The notes beneath the pieces were generated by a model, which worked only from the letters and a program-made list of their open reading frames with translations, searched no databases and had not been told where the DNA came from. The position numbers and the translations under genes are program-made. Positions 41,824-50,482 of a stretch of 64,000 nucleotides of DNA are shown in pieces (within the stretch, counting starts at the first letter, position 1; every line of letters begins with the position of its first letter). This stretch comes from an uncultured Lachnospiraceae bacterium (GTDB lineage: Bacteria; Bacillota; Clostridia; Lachnospirales; Lachnospiraceae). Location: assembly GCA_910577175.1 (NCBI GenBank), contig CAJTLU010000005.1:124001-188000 (forward strand), given 5' to 3'.

Positions 41824-43038
41824 ATGACTTCTTATGAGATTTTTAAAGACCTTGCTATTATTATCGTATTTGCAAAAGCTTTCGGTATTCTTGCAAGAAA
41901 GCTGAAAGCGCCGCAGGTTGCCGGCGAAATTATCGCAGGTCTGATTATCGGACCCAGCGTTCTTGGGCTTGTAAACACCTCTGACTTTCTGGTACAGATG
42001 GCAGAAATCGGCGTAATTCTTCTGATGTTTTCCGCAGGTCTGGAAACAAACCTGCGTGACCTGATGAAAACCGGACTGACCGCCTTCCTGATTGCCTGTG
42101 CCGGCGTTCTGATTCCGTTAGCCGGCGGCACTGCCTTATATGCGCTCTATTATGGTACGGGCGGAATCGGAAGCGATTCTTTTTTCTGCGCTATTTTTAC
42201 CGGCGTTATTATGACGGCTACCTCTGTCAGCATTACCGTGCAGACCCTGCGTGAGCTTGGCTACCTGAAAGGAAATGTCGGTACGGCAATCGTGAGCGCC
42301 GCTATTATCGATGATGTCATCGGAATTATTGTACTTACCTTTGTTATTGCTTTAAAAAATCCTGAAACCAAGCCGTTTGCCGTGCTGGGCAACACTGGCC
42401 TTTTCTTCCTGTGCAGCCTTGTCCTCGGCGTTATCATCCACAAGCTGTTCAAACGCTTTGATGCTGCCTTCCCGCACACCCGCCGTATTCCGATTATGGG
42501 ACTGGCGCTGTGCCTTGCCATGGCATACTGCGCAGAGCATTTCTTCGGCATCGCGGATATCACCGGCGCCTATGTTGCGGGAATTATCCTCTGCAGTCTC
42601 CGGGATTCCGAATACATTGCCGAAAAAATGGACACCAACTCCTACATGCTGTTTGGTCCGGTCTTTTTTGCCAGCATCGGCTTAAAGACCTCCCTCAGCA
42701 ATGTAAATGCTGATATCCTGATTTTCTCGGCTTTCTTTATCCTGATAGCGCTTCTTGCCAAAATCATCGGCTGCGGGCTTATGGCAAAGCTATGCCGCTT
42801 CTCGACAGCTGATTCCCTGAAAATCGGCATTGGCATGATGACACGCGGAGAAGTTGCGTTGATTATTTCCCAGAAGGGTCTTTCCCTCGGACTGTTGACC
42901 CCTGAGTTTTTCACCTGTGTTATCCTGCTGATTATTGTTTCCTCCGTTATTACCCCGATTCTTCTGAAGATACTCTATACCAAGTATCCGGGAGAACCGG
43001 CAGCCCCGTCCAGGGCAGAAAGCAGCCAGGCGTCCTGA
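41824..43038 (+). CDS. Cation:proton antiporter (CPA2/Kef-type)
   Basis: A 404-residue integral membrane protein with about 12-13 helices and no cytoplasmic nucleotide-binding domain. Typical features are KAFGILARKLKAPQVAGEIIAGLIIGPSVLG at the N-terminus, here split, and the paired acidic site in helix 5 (SAAIIDDVIGIIVL), which carries the ion-binding Asp residues; MTRGEVALIISQKG lies near helix 11. It exchanges protons for Na+ or K+ across the membrane. It is transcribed away from the Crp/Fnr gene with a shared control region. Its stop abuts the stop of the convergent coiled-coil gene with no spacer. Confidence 0.92.
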   Translation: MTSYEIFKDLAIIIVFAKAFGILARKLKAPQVAGEIIAGLIIGPSVLGLVNTSDFLVQMAEIGVILLMFSAGLETNLRDLMKTGLTAFLIACAGVLIPLAGGTALYALYYGTGGIGSDSFFCAIFTGVIMTATSVSITVQTLRELGYLKGNVGTAIVSAAIIDDVIGIIVLTFVIALKNPETKPFAVLGNTGLFFLCSLVLGVIIHKLFKRFDAAFPHTRRIPIMGLALCLAMAYCAEHFFGIADITGAYVAGIILCSLRDSEYIAEKMDTNSYMLFGPVFFASIGLKTSLSNVNADILIFSAFFILIALLAKIIGCGLMAKLCRFSTADSLKIGIGMMTRGEVALIISQKGLSLGLLTPEFFTCVILLIIVSSVITPILLKILYTKYPGEPAAPSRAESSQAS

Positions 43039-43887
43039 TTACTTCCTTCCGAAAAACTTTTTGCCTCCCTTTCTGACCTGCTTGTCGTTTTCCTCCTGTA
43101 CATTTTTCCATTCAAAATATTCTTCATCCAGCTCTGCAGCACTTGGGGATTCCGGCGTAACCACGCCTTCTCCCTCTATCATGGTTTCCTCAAGTGCCTG
43201 GCTTGGTATGTATTTCTTCTTTTTTCCCTGCTTGCGGCCAAATCCTTCCGGAACCTTCGGCCGTTCATTTACCTGTACGACAATCGGTGCGGAAAGCTTC
43301 TGACCCAGTTCGGACGCGGCCTCTGCCGCCGCAATCTCCTCCAGCTCGGCATGCAGCTCCTCCTGCCTCTTTCTTTCTTCCGCTGTAAGATTCTTTTCCC
43401 GCTCTTTTTCCTTATTCTGCTGCTCAATAAGGCGCAGATATTTCTTCGATTCTGACATAAGATTCATCTGGGCAACGGTGCTTTCCTCGTTTTCCCGGAG
43501 AAACCGGAGCTTTTCCTCATAACTGCTTAAAACTCCGTCATATTCCTTGCGGATACTTTTGCAAAGCTGCTCGGTGATATGACGCATATCCGTAAACATT
43601 TCCCTTGCATACAAGAGCGACGCAGCATAGGTATCCTCTGCACGACCTTTTGCATCCTCTTTAATTTTTGCCATGTTCCGTTCATGCTCTGCAAGCGCCC
43701 GTTCCCTTGATGTAACCGTACCTTCGTATTGTTCCATCAAATCATACACCGCATAATTCAGCTCCTCCAACAGAGCAAAGATTCTCCGCTTCGGTACTAC
43801 CAAATCCTCAGATGAATAGGCACTTTCCTCACAGTTAGACAGCATCAGATAAATCTGGCGCATGATTTGTTCTAACTTTTCCTGCAT
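43039..43887 (-). CDS. Coiled-coil cytoplasmic protein (DivIVA-like in style)
   Basis: A 282-residue soluble protein, not recognised. The N-terminal segment (about 1-55) is helical; a long coiled coil runs from about 60 to 200 (LAEHERNMAKIKEDAKGRAE, RFLRENEESTVAQMN, ERKRQEELHAELEEIAAAEA). A linker with KVPEGFGRKQGKKKKY follows, then an acidic tail and a basic end GGKKFFGRK. The overall layout recalls DivIVA/GpsB-type scaffold proteins, but no membrane-binding DivIVA signature is evident. It is the last gene after deoB and the Pro/Thr-rich lipoprotein, 36 nt behind the latter. AGGAGG lies before the ATG. Confidence 0.6.
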   Translation of the reverse strand: MQEKLEQIMRQIYLMLSNCEESAYSSEDLVVPKRRIFALLEELNYAVYDLMEQYEGTVTSRERALAEHERNMAKIKEDAKGRAEDTYAASLLYAREMFTDMRHITEQLCKSIRKEYDGVLSSYEEKLRFLRENEESTVAQMNLMSESKKYLRLIEQQNKEKEREKNLTAEERKRQEELHAELEEIAAAEAASELGQKLSAPIVVQVNERPKVPEGFGRKQGKKKKYIPSQALEETMIEGEGVVTPESPSAAELDEEYFEWKNVQEENDKQVRKGGKKFFGRK

Positions 43888-43923
43888 AACTCCTCCTTTG
43901 ATACTATTTCTATGTAAGTACGG

Positions 43924-44772
43924 TTATCGAAGGTAAAATGCATATTCTTCCTGTCCACACAATTCGCTCTCTGACAGACAGATAAGCTCCATCTGCATCC
44001 GCCTCTGCTGCCCGTCCTGCGTACAGGAATAGATTCTGCCGTATACCTTCTTTCCCTCTGTGGTATATTCGTAGCAATAATCCTCTTCACCTTCCGGAAC
44101 TATCCGGCAATCCGGATAACCGGCCAGGGTATCCAGAAACTGCTGTACCGTAACCCCTTCTTCCCCAATCATGGAAAAACAGGCCCCCTCCTGCGCCTCT
44201 GAGGTATACACATATTCATATCGTCCCGGAACGGCAGTCCCCTCTGCCTTATCAAACATTCCCGGAAAATATACTTCTCTCTTCCCAAAAAAATCCTCTG
44301 CCCTCTGCCAGCCGCTTTGTATCAGCGCAGTATAATCCGGTGCCTCGGTCAGAACCGGAGTCCCGGTCGGACTGAATGTCGGCGCCGGACTTACGGTAGC
44401 AGGACTTGTCGGCTTCGCGGTCGGTGTGGCACTTGGCTCCGGGGTTGGCACCGGAGTCGGCCGCTCCGGCACCGTCGGAACAGGCGTCGGTTCCTTGGTC
44501 GGGACTTCGGTCGGTTCCGTCCCCGGCGTTACCGTCGGCGTATTTGACGGAGACGGCGTATCCGTAGCGGACGGCTGGTTTGTTGCCGTCGGCTGTTCCG
44601 TCATTGTCGGATACTCTGTCATTGTCGGCTGGTCTGTTGCTGTCGGCTCCGGGCTCTCCGTCACCTTTCCGCTCACTTCCGTTGTCCTGCAGCCGGACAT
44701 AAGGCATAGCGATCCAAGAAGCAACCCCATGTATGCCGCCTTTTTTCCATATGTTTTCTTTCTCTCCGGCAT
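43924..44772 (-). CDS. Pro/Thr-rich lipoprotein
   Basis: A 282-residue predicted lipoprotein: leader AAYMGLLLGSLCLMSGC with the Cys near residue 28. Residues about 35-145 form a long low-complexity Pro/Thr/Ser/Glu linker with recurring T-x-x-P-T units (TMTEYPTMTEQPTATNQP), likely an extended wall-spanning spacer. The globular C-terminal domain (about 150-282) is unrecognised and includes RAEDFFGKREVYFPGMF and several cysteines (ACFS, DCRI, YCYEY, SCTQ, ELIC, ELCG) that may form disulphides. It lies downstream of deoB on the same strand. The function is unknown. Confidence 0.7.
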   Translation of the reverse strand: MPERKKTYGKKAAYMGLLLGSLCLMSGCRTTEVSGKVTESPEPTATDQPTMTEYPTMTEQPTATNQPSATDTPSPSNTPTVTPGTEPTEVPTKEPTPVPTVPERPTPVPTPEPSATPTAKPTSPATVSPAPTFSPTGTPVLTEAPDYTALIQSGWQRAEDFFGKREVYFPGMFDKAEGTAVPGRYEYVYTSEAQEGACFSMIGEEGVTVQQFLDTLAGYPDCRIVPEGEEDYCYEYTTEGKKVYGRIYSCTQDGQQRRMQMELICLSESELCGQEEYAFYLR

Positions 44773-44843
44773 TCCGGGGCACCTCCTTACGTTTTCTCTT
44801 ATTTTATCGCATCCCCTGCCACATTACAAGGGATAATTTTCCC

Positions 44844-46016
44844 TTATTTCCCAACGAGTTCCGAACGGTAGGAAATTCCCTCGATTCCGCCGAAAATTCC
44901 GAACCAGTCCAGCACCGTTGCGCCAGTATCTGCAAAACTGCTGCGCGTCCCGATATCCGCTCCCTTCCTTACCGAAGGTCCTGCCGCAACCAACGGCACA
45001 TATTCCCTGGAATGGTCTGTCGATGGTGTAGACGGGTCGCAGCCGTGGTCCGCGGTAATCAAAAGCAAGTCGTTCTCACCAAGCTTTTCCAACATAGACG
45101 GAAGCTGCGCATCGAAGAAAGACAATGCCTCTGCATAACCGTCCACATCGTTACGATGTCCGTATTTTGAGTCAAAGTCTACCAGATTTACAAAGCAAAG
45201 TCCGTTGAAATCACGGTCCGCACAAGAAAGCATCTGCCGGATTCCGTCCTCATTACCAGAGGTCCGCACAAATTCCGTAATACCGCTGCCTGCAAAAATA
45301 TCGTTTATCTTCCCGACACCGATGACGTCATATCCGCTTTCCGACAAAATATTCAACATTGTCCGCTGCGGCGGCTGCAGGGAATAGTCATGGCGGCGTG
45401 ATGTTCTTTGAAATGGATACTCTCCCTCAAACGGGCGTGCGATAATGCGTCCCACGCCGTAAGCGTCCTGACAGAGCTCCCTTGCTATCTCACAATACCG
45501 GTACAGTTCCTCTACCGGCACAACCGACTCGTGCGCGGCAATCTGGAACACGCTGTCTGCAGAGGTATAGACAATCAGTGCTCCCGTTTCCATATGCTCT
45601 TTTCCGTAATCCCGGATTACCTCCGTACCGGAATACGGCTTATTACAAAGCACCTTCCGCCCGGTGCGCTCCGAAAACCTGAGAATCAGATCCTGCGGGA
45701 AACCGCACGGAAACGTCGGAAGCGGATGCTCGGATATAATCCCGGCAATTTCCCAGTGCCCGATGGTAGTGTCCTTGCCCTTGGAAGCCTCCCTGAGCCT
45801 TCCGAATGCGCCCTCCGGCGCCGCGTTTCCGCTCTTTAACTCTTTTACACCTTCAATATCAAACAGACCAAGCCGCTCCATGTTCGGCATGGAAAACTTC
45901 TTGCTCTTTGCTGCTGCCGCTAACGTATTGCTTCCCTCGTCGCCATAAAGGTCCGCATCCGGAAGCGCCCCGATTCCTACGCTGTCTAACACTACTAAAA
46001 ATACTCTTCTTCCCAT
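44844..46016 (-). CDS. deoB: Phosphopentomutase
   Basis: A 390-residue manganese enzyme interconverting (deoxy)ribose 1- and 5-phosphate in nucleoside salvage. It belongs to the alkaline-phosphatase superfamily: FLVVLDSVGIGALPDA with the metal-binding Asp, GKDTTIGHWEIAG with the phosphorylated Thr, and ITADHGCDPST with further metal ligands. All signatures and full length are present. The start at 46016 has GGAGG 5 nt upstream; the longer frame to 46028 is unlikely. No other deo gene is adjacent. Confidence 0.95.
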   Translation of the reverse strand: MGRRVFLVVLDSVGIGALPDADLYGDEGSNTLAAAAKSKKFSMPNMERLGLFDIEGVKELKSGNAAPEGAFGRLREASKGKDTTIGHWEIAGIISEHPLPTFPCGFPQDLILRFSERTGRKVLCNKPYSGTEVIRDYGKEHMETGALIVYTSADSVFQIAAHESVVPVEELYRYCEIARELCQDAYGVGRIIARPFEGEYPFQRTSRRHDYSLQPPQRTMLNILSESGYDVIGVGKINDIFAGSGITEFVRTSGNEDGIRQMLSCADRDFNGLCFVNLVDFDSKYGHRNDVDGYAEALSFFDAQLPSMLEKLGENDLLLITADHGCDPSTPSTDHSREYVPLVAAGPSVRKGADIGTRSSFADTGATVLDWFGIFGGIEGISYRSELVGK

Positions 46017-46171
46017 AACTACCTCCATCTAGTTTTCCTGTCCCATAGTTTCTATCAAAAGAACAATCTTTATACAAAACGTAAAAATATTTCCAACATC
46101 TTGTTTCAATAAAAAAAGTATGATACACTTAGTGAGACACATGACAATTCTGTATCATAAAAGGAGTTCTT

Positions 46172-46849
46172 ATGAAGGATTTCATAAAAAAATACCGACA
46201 TACATGGCTGATACTTACCTATCTTCCGATTTACATGCTTTGGTTCTTAACATTGGAAAAAGCTGTTACCAAAGATTACTATATTATCCGGTCACCGTTG
46301 GATTCCTACATTCCGTTTGTGGAATGGTTTATCATTCCCTACCTGCTCTGGTTCCCGTTTATTGCAGGCTTTGTCCTTTACTTTATCCTCAAGGACAAAA
46401 CGGATTATTACCGCCTTTGCGGGCTTCTGATGTCCGGTATGACGGTTTTTCTTCTGGTCTGCACCTTTTTCCCGAACGGACTGGATTTGCGCCCGGACCT
46501 TTCGACACTCGGCCGCGATAATGTTTTTCTGGATATTATCCGTGTCCTGCATAAGGCTGATACTGCGACAAATGTCTGTCCGAGTATCCATGTATACAAT
46601 TCCCTTGCAGTATGCGTTGCCGTATTTACCTCCGCGCACTTAAAAACACGGTATGTCGTCAAAGCGGGAACGCTGGTTCTGACAATATTTATCTGTATGT
46701 CCACCGTGTTTTTAAAGCAGCATTCCATTATTGATGTATTCTGCAGCTTTGTGCTTGCGGCAGTTCTTTCTCCGGTCTTTTACCTGCGCCGTTCCCCGAA
46801 GAGTGCAGGCGCTGCTTCCAAGGAAGATACCGAAAATGCCTTTAATTAA
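46172..46849 (+). CDS. PAP2-family membrane phosphatase
   Basis: A 225-residue membrane protein with about six helices. The PAP2 core is at about 120-200: NVCPSIHVYNSLAV gives the central PSxH motif, and FLKQHSIIDVFCSFVLA gives the last motif with the catalytic His and the Asp. It is expected to dephosphorylate a lipid phosphate such as undecaprenyl pyrophosphate or phosphatidate. AAAGGAG precedes the ATG. It converges on the glycosyltransferase gene, with 3 nt between the stops. Confidence 0.85.
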   Translation: MKDFIKKYRHTWLILTYLPIYMLWFLTLEKAVTKDYYIIRSPLDSYIPFVEWFIIPYLLWFPFIAGFVLYFILKDKTDYYRLCGLLMSGMTVFLLVCTFFPNGLDLRPDLSTLGRDNVFLDIIRVLHKADTATNVCPSIHVYNSLAVCVAVFTSAHLKTRYVVKAGTLVLTIFICMSTVFLKQHSIIDVFCSFVLAAVLSPVFYLRRSPKSAGAASKEDTENAFN

Positions 46850-46852
46850 GTC

Positions 46853-47869
46853 CTAATTAAATTTGAAAACCTTCCGGGCAATTTTATAGCCTGCCTTAAA
46901 GATGCCCTGCCCTGCCTTGCTTTCTGCTTTTGAAGACGAACCGAGAATCGTCATGCTGATTTTGCGATAGAGCCTTTTATCGTATGCTTTCAGGTATTCC
47001 CACAGCTCCTGCTTCTTTTGAAGGTTTTCCTCTGTCCCGCTCTTCAAAAGATAAATGGAAGAAATCGTCATCATAATGCACAAATACTTGACCATATAGT
47101 TCCGGAGGCGCTTTTCCTTTATCTTCCAGAGATCATGCGCTTCTATCATCAGCTTTGTCACCCGTACCTGCTGGTCAATCCGCTTTATCATATTTTCTTC
47201 CGTTACTGACTGGTCGTCCCTGCCGATAAAATAACGGTACAGATTGATGTCCATGTAGTACATCGTCTTTACCGACGGAAGCGGCTGGTATACAAAAATA
47301 TTATCCACATAAAACGTATGCTTCGGCAGGGAAAGCCCGCATTCCCTGAGCAGGCTGACCCGGTAAATAACCGAATGCATTAAAATGTACTGTCCTGAAT
47401 GAAAATGTCCGGTATCCGCCCAGGTAAAAATCTGGTTCTGCGGCAGGGCGCTACGGTACTGGATTACCTTCTTTTTCTCCTCACCGACCTTCTCATAAAC
47501 ATAGTTTGCCACAAGCATGTCCGGCGCATTCCCCTGCTTTAAAAGCTCCCGCAGCTTCTTTAATACTTCTTCCAGAGCCCGTTCCTTTACCCAGTCATCA
47601 CTGTCCACCACCTTAAGATACAGTCCCTCCGCACATGCCAGACCTGCCATAACGGCATCTCCGTGTCCGCCGTTTTCCTTATGGACTGCACGGACAATTC
47701 CCGGATACTCCGCTTCATAGCGCTTTGCAATCTCAAGCGTCCTGTCCGTCGAACCGTCATCCACTATGATGATTTCCATGTCCTCCCCTCCGGAAAGCAG
47801 CGTATTGATTGCCTTCTCCATATAAGCTTCCGAATTGTAGCACGGTATAACTGCTGAAATTACTTTCAT
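46853..47869 (-). CDS. Family 2 glycosyltransferase
   Basis: A 338-residue GT-A enzyme. The N-terminus SAVIPCYNSEAYMEKAI and DDGSTDRTLEIAKRY form the nucleotide-sugar site; VDSDDWV gives the metal-binding DxD. The C-terminal third is basic and helical without clear membrane helices. It likely builds a surface glycan or wall-polymer sugar. It lies at the end of an operon with the large envelope protein and a methyltransferase. Confidence 0.88.
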   Translation of the reverse strand: MKVISAVIPCYNSEAYMEKAINTLLSGGEDMEIIIVDDGSTDRTLEIAKRYEAEYPGIVRAVHKENGGHGDAVMAGLACAEGLYLKVVDSDDWVKERALEEVLKKLRELLKQGNAPDMLVANYVYEKVGEEKKKVIQYRSALPQNQIFTWADTGHFHSGQYILMHSVIYRVSLLRECGLSLPKHTFYVDNIFVYQPLPSVKTMYYMDINLYRYFIGRDDQSVTEENMIKRIDQQVRVTKLMIEAHDLWKIKEKRLRNYMVKYLCIMMTISSIYLLKSGTEENLQKKQELWEYLKAYDKRLYRKISMTILGSSSKAESKAGQGIFKAGYKIARKVFKFN

Positions 47870-47952
47870 ATCTTCCCTCTTTCCGCACAGACCCCTGCGC
47901 TTTCTCTTTACTTTCTTTCCCTTTGCTTTTCATTTTGAGTTTCCATGGTATC

Positions 47953-50481
47953 TTAGTATAAGAAGCTGATAAAGATGCCTCCGCCCGCCTCAAACAATGC
48001 TTCCGCAGACTCCCTGTCCACAGTTACACTCCGTCCTCTGGCCGGGTCATAATAGACAACCTCTCTCGCATTATAAGCAGTAATTACAACCGCCCCGCCC
48101 GGTTCCTTCATGGCAAGCACCGGCTGCCCCTTCCATACAAAATAGAGAACCTCGTCCAAGGTTGCACCGGTCAGTACAATAACACGCGAATTGGTATATC
48201 TGGCCATAACCTGGTTTAACGGCTGCTCTGCCTCTTCCTTTGAAATATCCGCAGTTACTCCTTTCACCGAAAGCATCATTTTTACGGCCGCCTGTACCGC
48301 ATTCCTGTCACTTCCCGCAGGCACTCCTGTAATCGACGGCACGGAAGCAAACACAGCCTTTACGCCTCTCTCCCAGACAATCTTGCCTTCTTCATTGATT
48401 ACCGTTCCTACCTTTTCATCTGCCGCAAGAATTGCATCTGCCGCATTCTCATAGATGCCGTCAATCATTCCGTAATAATAGGTATAATACTCCTCATTGT
48501 CTGCTTCCATTTCGTTAATCCGGAGTGTCGTATCTTTTACCACCACCGTATATAGAACAGGAGGCTCCTCCGGCAGCTCTTCCATAACAAAATTCGACGG
48601 AAATGAAACGTAATATTCGGTCAAAAGCCGCTCCGTAACACGTTTTGATAAGGTAATCTTTCCTGCGGGCGTTTTGTCCATGTTCAAAATATAGTCGCTA
48701 TCTGCCTGCTCATAGATTCCGTTGCCGTTCCGGGTCAGACGCTCCAGACGGATTACATTCCCGGAGGCCTCTGCCGCCTCTACATAATATCCGTCCTTCT
48801 GATAAACCTTCTTCAGACGTCCGAGAGCACTGCTAATCTGCACTTTATACATAGCGTAGGTAACGCTGCCATCCTCATTGACTACCAGCTCCTCCGTCTT
48901 TCCGTATCCGCAGACCAGATTCTCCTCCGACTGCGCAAGCAGCTTCACGTACTCCCCTGGTTGTGGTAGAATTTCTGCAATCTTGCCAGTTTCCGGATAC
49001 AACACCTTGACACAGTCCGTCCTCCCTGCTTCCTGATAAGCGATGTAGCGTCCGGTCACAGAGTATACATAGCCCTCTTCCTTGATGCCGGAAGCAATTT
49101 CTTTTAACTCCTCTGTCACCAGGTCATAGGCATACAAGGTCCGGTTCACCATAAAATAGAATACATCGTACTCGTTCAGGTATGCAAAGTCCCCGAAATT
49201 TTCCTTCAAAATCTGGTAGGTAGTATTGACCGGAATATAAATCAATTCCTCCAAACGCTTCTGTGAATGAAAATACCGGTACACAAACAAACCAACACGG
49301 CCCTCGTACACGCCGCGGCTCATATAGCCGTCCACAAGAAACGTGATGTTCCCGCTGTCTTCTATTTTAAGAACATGAATATCATGCCCCTCCTGTTGTC
49401 CATACATACGCTCCTCTGCCGTGGAAGGCGGAGGAAATACTGTAGAAAGTGCATTATCTGCCAGACTGTAACAGTAGAGTGTGCCATTTCTTACAAAAGC
49501 AACAATGCTGTTGTCTGAATTAGGATACAGCTCCGGTCCTTCGCCTGCCGTAATGCCGATTTTTAAATCGCTCTGTGAGAGACTTGCATTTTCTACGTCA
49601 AAAAACGACTCCGCCCGCCGCTCATAATTCAGAAGATGAACCACATCTCCCAGATACCGGATTCTGTAATACTCTTTTACAGTGTAATATTCCTCCCCGT
49701 ATCCGACATCAAGCCTGACCGAATAGCGCACCACTGCAGTCATAATCTCATCATAAAACTCTGTTACGGAAATCAGGGGCTCCGTCACCGTTTCCGGTGC
49801 CAGGCCGTTCCATGCCACAATCCGGTAATTGGAATGAATATCAACATAGCCGAACGTATCGGCAGGCGCATCTGCTTTCATTTCCAGATAAGGAATCAGC
49901 GCTTCAATATCAGCAGCATTGGCACTGCGGGTCTTTTGGCTGAAATCCCGGATAAATGCCAGCTTCTCGCTTAACAGCGGCTTCTCATACTGCTTGATTC
50001 TGAAATAATAATACACGCGCTTACCGACATTATTAATCAGAGTCACCTTTACGGCATATTCGGTTCCCTCTTTTAAATCTTCCTTTAATTTAATGCGGAC
50101 CAGCTTATAATCTTCCTGCTTATCAAACGCGTTAATCGTACCGGAGCCAAGCTCCGCCTCGCTGGAAATATCCAGAATCTCATATTTCAGACGACGTATC
50201 GTCATATCACGCTCGTCGATTTTCAGTTCAAAAACCCCGTCCGCCCCGACCGGAATCACATTCTCCCGGTTCAGAATCGTATCCAGATTCGAACTGTAGC
50301 CATACAGACAGTTAATTTCTTCCCCACAGGTAAGTACAGTAATTGTCGGAAACTCCGTCTCGCCCATCGGGACTGTTTCCATTTTATCCGCAAATTTGGT
50401 CTCTCCGATACGGCCTGCAAAAAACAGCACCGCACAGAAAAAAACCACAATTAAATATACAATCCGACCAAGTCTTTTCAT
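47953..50481 (-). CDS. Large membrane-anchored envelope protein with inactive C39-like domain
   Basis: An 842-residue protein with one N-terminal helix (IVYLIVVFFCAVLFFAGRI) and an outer region. The middle (about 270-640) has repeated beta-strand patterns with recurring YxYD/YxY motifs consistent with a propeller-like fold. The C-terminal 125 residues follow the C39 peptidase-like pattern: NAVQAAVKMMLSVKG where the catalytic Cys should be, and GGAVVITAYNAREVVYYDPARG where the catalytic His should be. Both catalytic residues are missing, so this end is probably a binding module. It is encoded between a methyltransferase (1 nt spacing) and a glycosyltransferase. The function is unknown; assembly of a surface glycan is a guess from neighbours. 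Confidence 0.7.
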   Translation of the reverse strand: MKRLGRIVYLIVVFFCAVLFFAGRIGETKFADKMETVPMGETEFPTITVLTCGEEINCLYGYSSNLDTILNRENVIPVGADGVFELKIDERDMTIRRLKYEILDISSEAELGSGTINAFDKQEDYKLVRIKLKEDLKEGTEYAVKVTLINNVGKRVYYYFRIKQYEKPLLSEKLAFIRDFSQKTRSANAADIEALIPYLEMKADAPADTFGYVDIHSNYRIVAWNGLAPETVTEPLISVTEFYDEIMTAVVRYSVRLDVGYGEEYYTVKEYYRIRYLGDVVHLLNYERRAESFFDVENASLSQSDLKIGITAGEGPELYPNSDNSIVAFVRNGTLYCYSLADNALSTVFPPPSTAEERMYGQQEGHDIHVLKIEDSGNITFLVDGYMSRGVYEGRVGLFVYRYFHSQKRLEELIYIPVNTTYQILKENFGDFAYLNEYDVFYFMVNRTLYAYDLVTEELKEIASGIKEEGYVYSVTGRYIAYQEAGRTDCVKVLYPETGKIAEILPQPGEYVKLLAQSEENLVCGYGKTEELVVNEDGSVTYAMYKVQISSALGRLKKVYQKDGYYVEAAEASGNVIRLERLTRNGNGIYEQADSDYILNMDKTPAGKITLSKRVTERLLTEYYVSFPSNFVMEELPEEPPVLYTVVVKDTTLRINEMEADNEEYYTYYYGMIDGIYENAADAILAADEKVGTVINEEGKIVWERGVKAVFASVPSITGVPAGSDRNAVQAAVKMMLSVKGVTADISKEEAEQPLNQVMARYTNSRVIVLTGATLDEVLYFVWKGQPVLAMKEPGGAVVITAYNAREVVYYDPARGRSVTVDRESAEALFEAGGGIFISFLY

Positions 50482-50482
50482 T

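Noticed and set aside
44426..44836. Plus-strand ORF with Val/Gly repeats (VGTGVGSLVG type)
   Set aside because: It is the antisense shadow of the Pro/Thr-rich linker of the lipoprotein gene; it has no ribosome binding site and the minus-strand gene has a good start and signal peptide.
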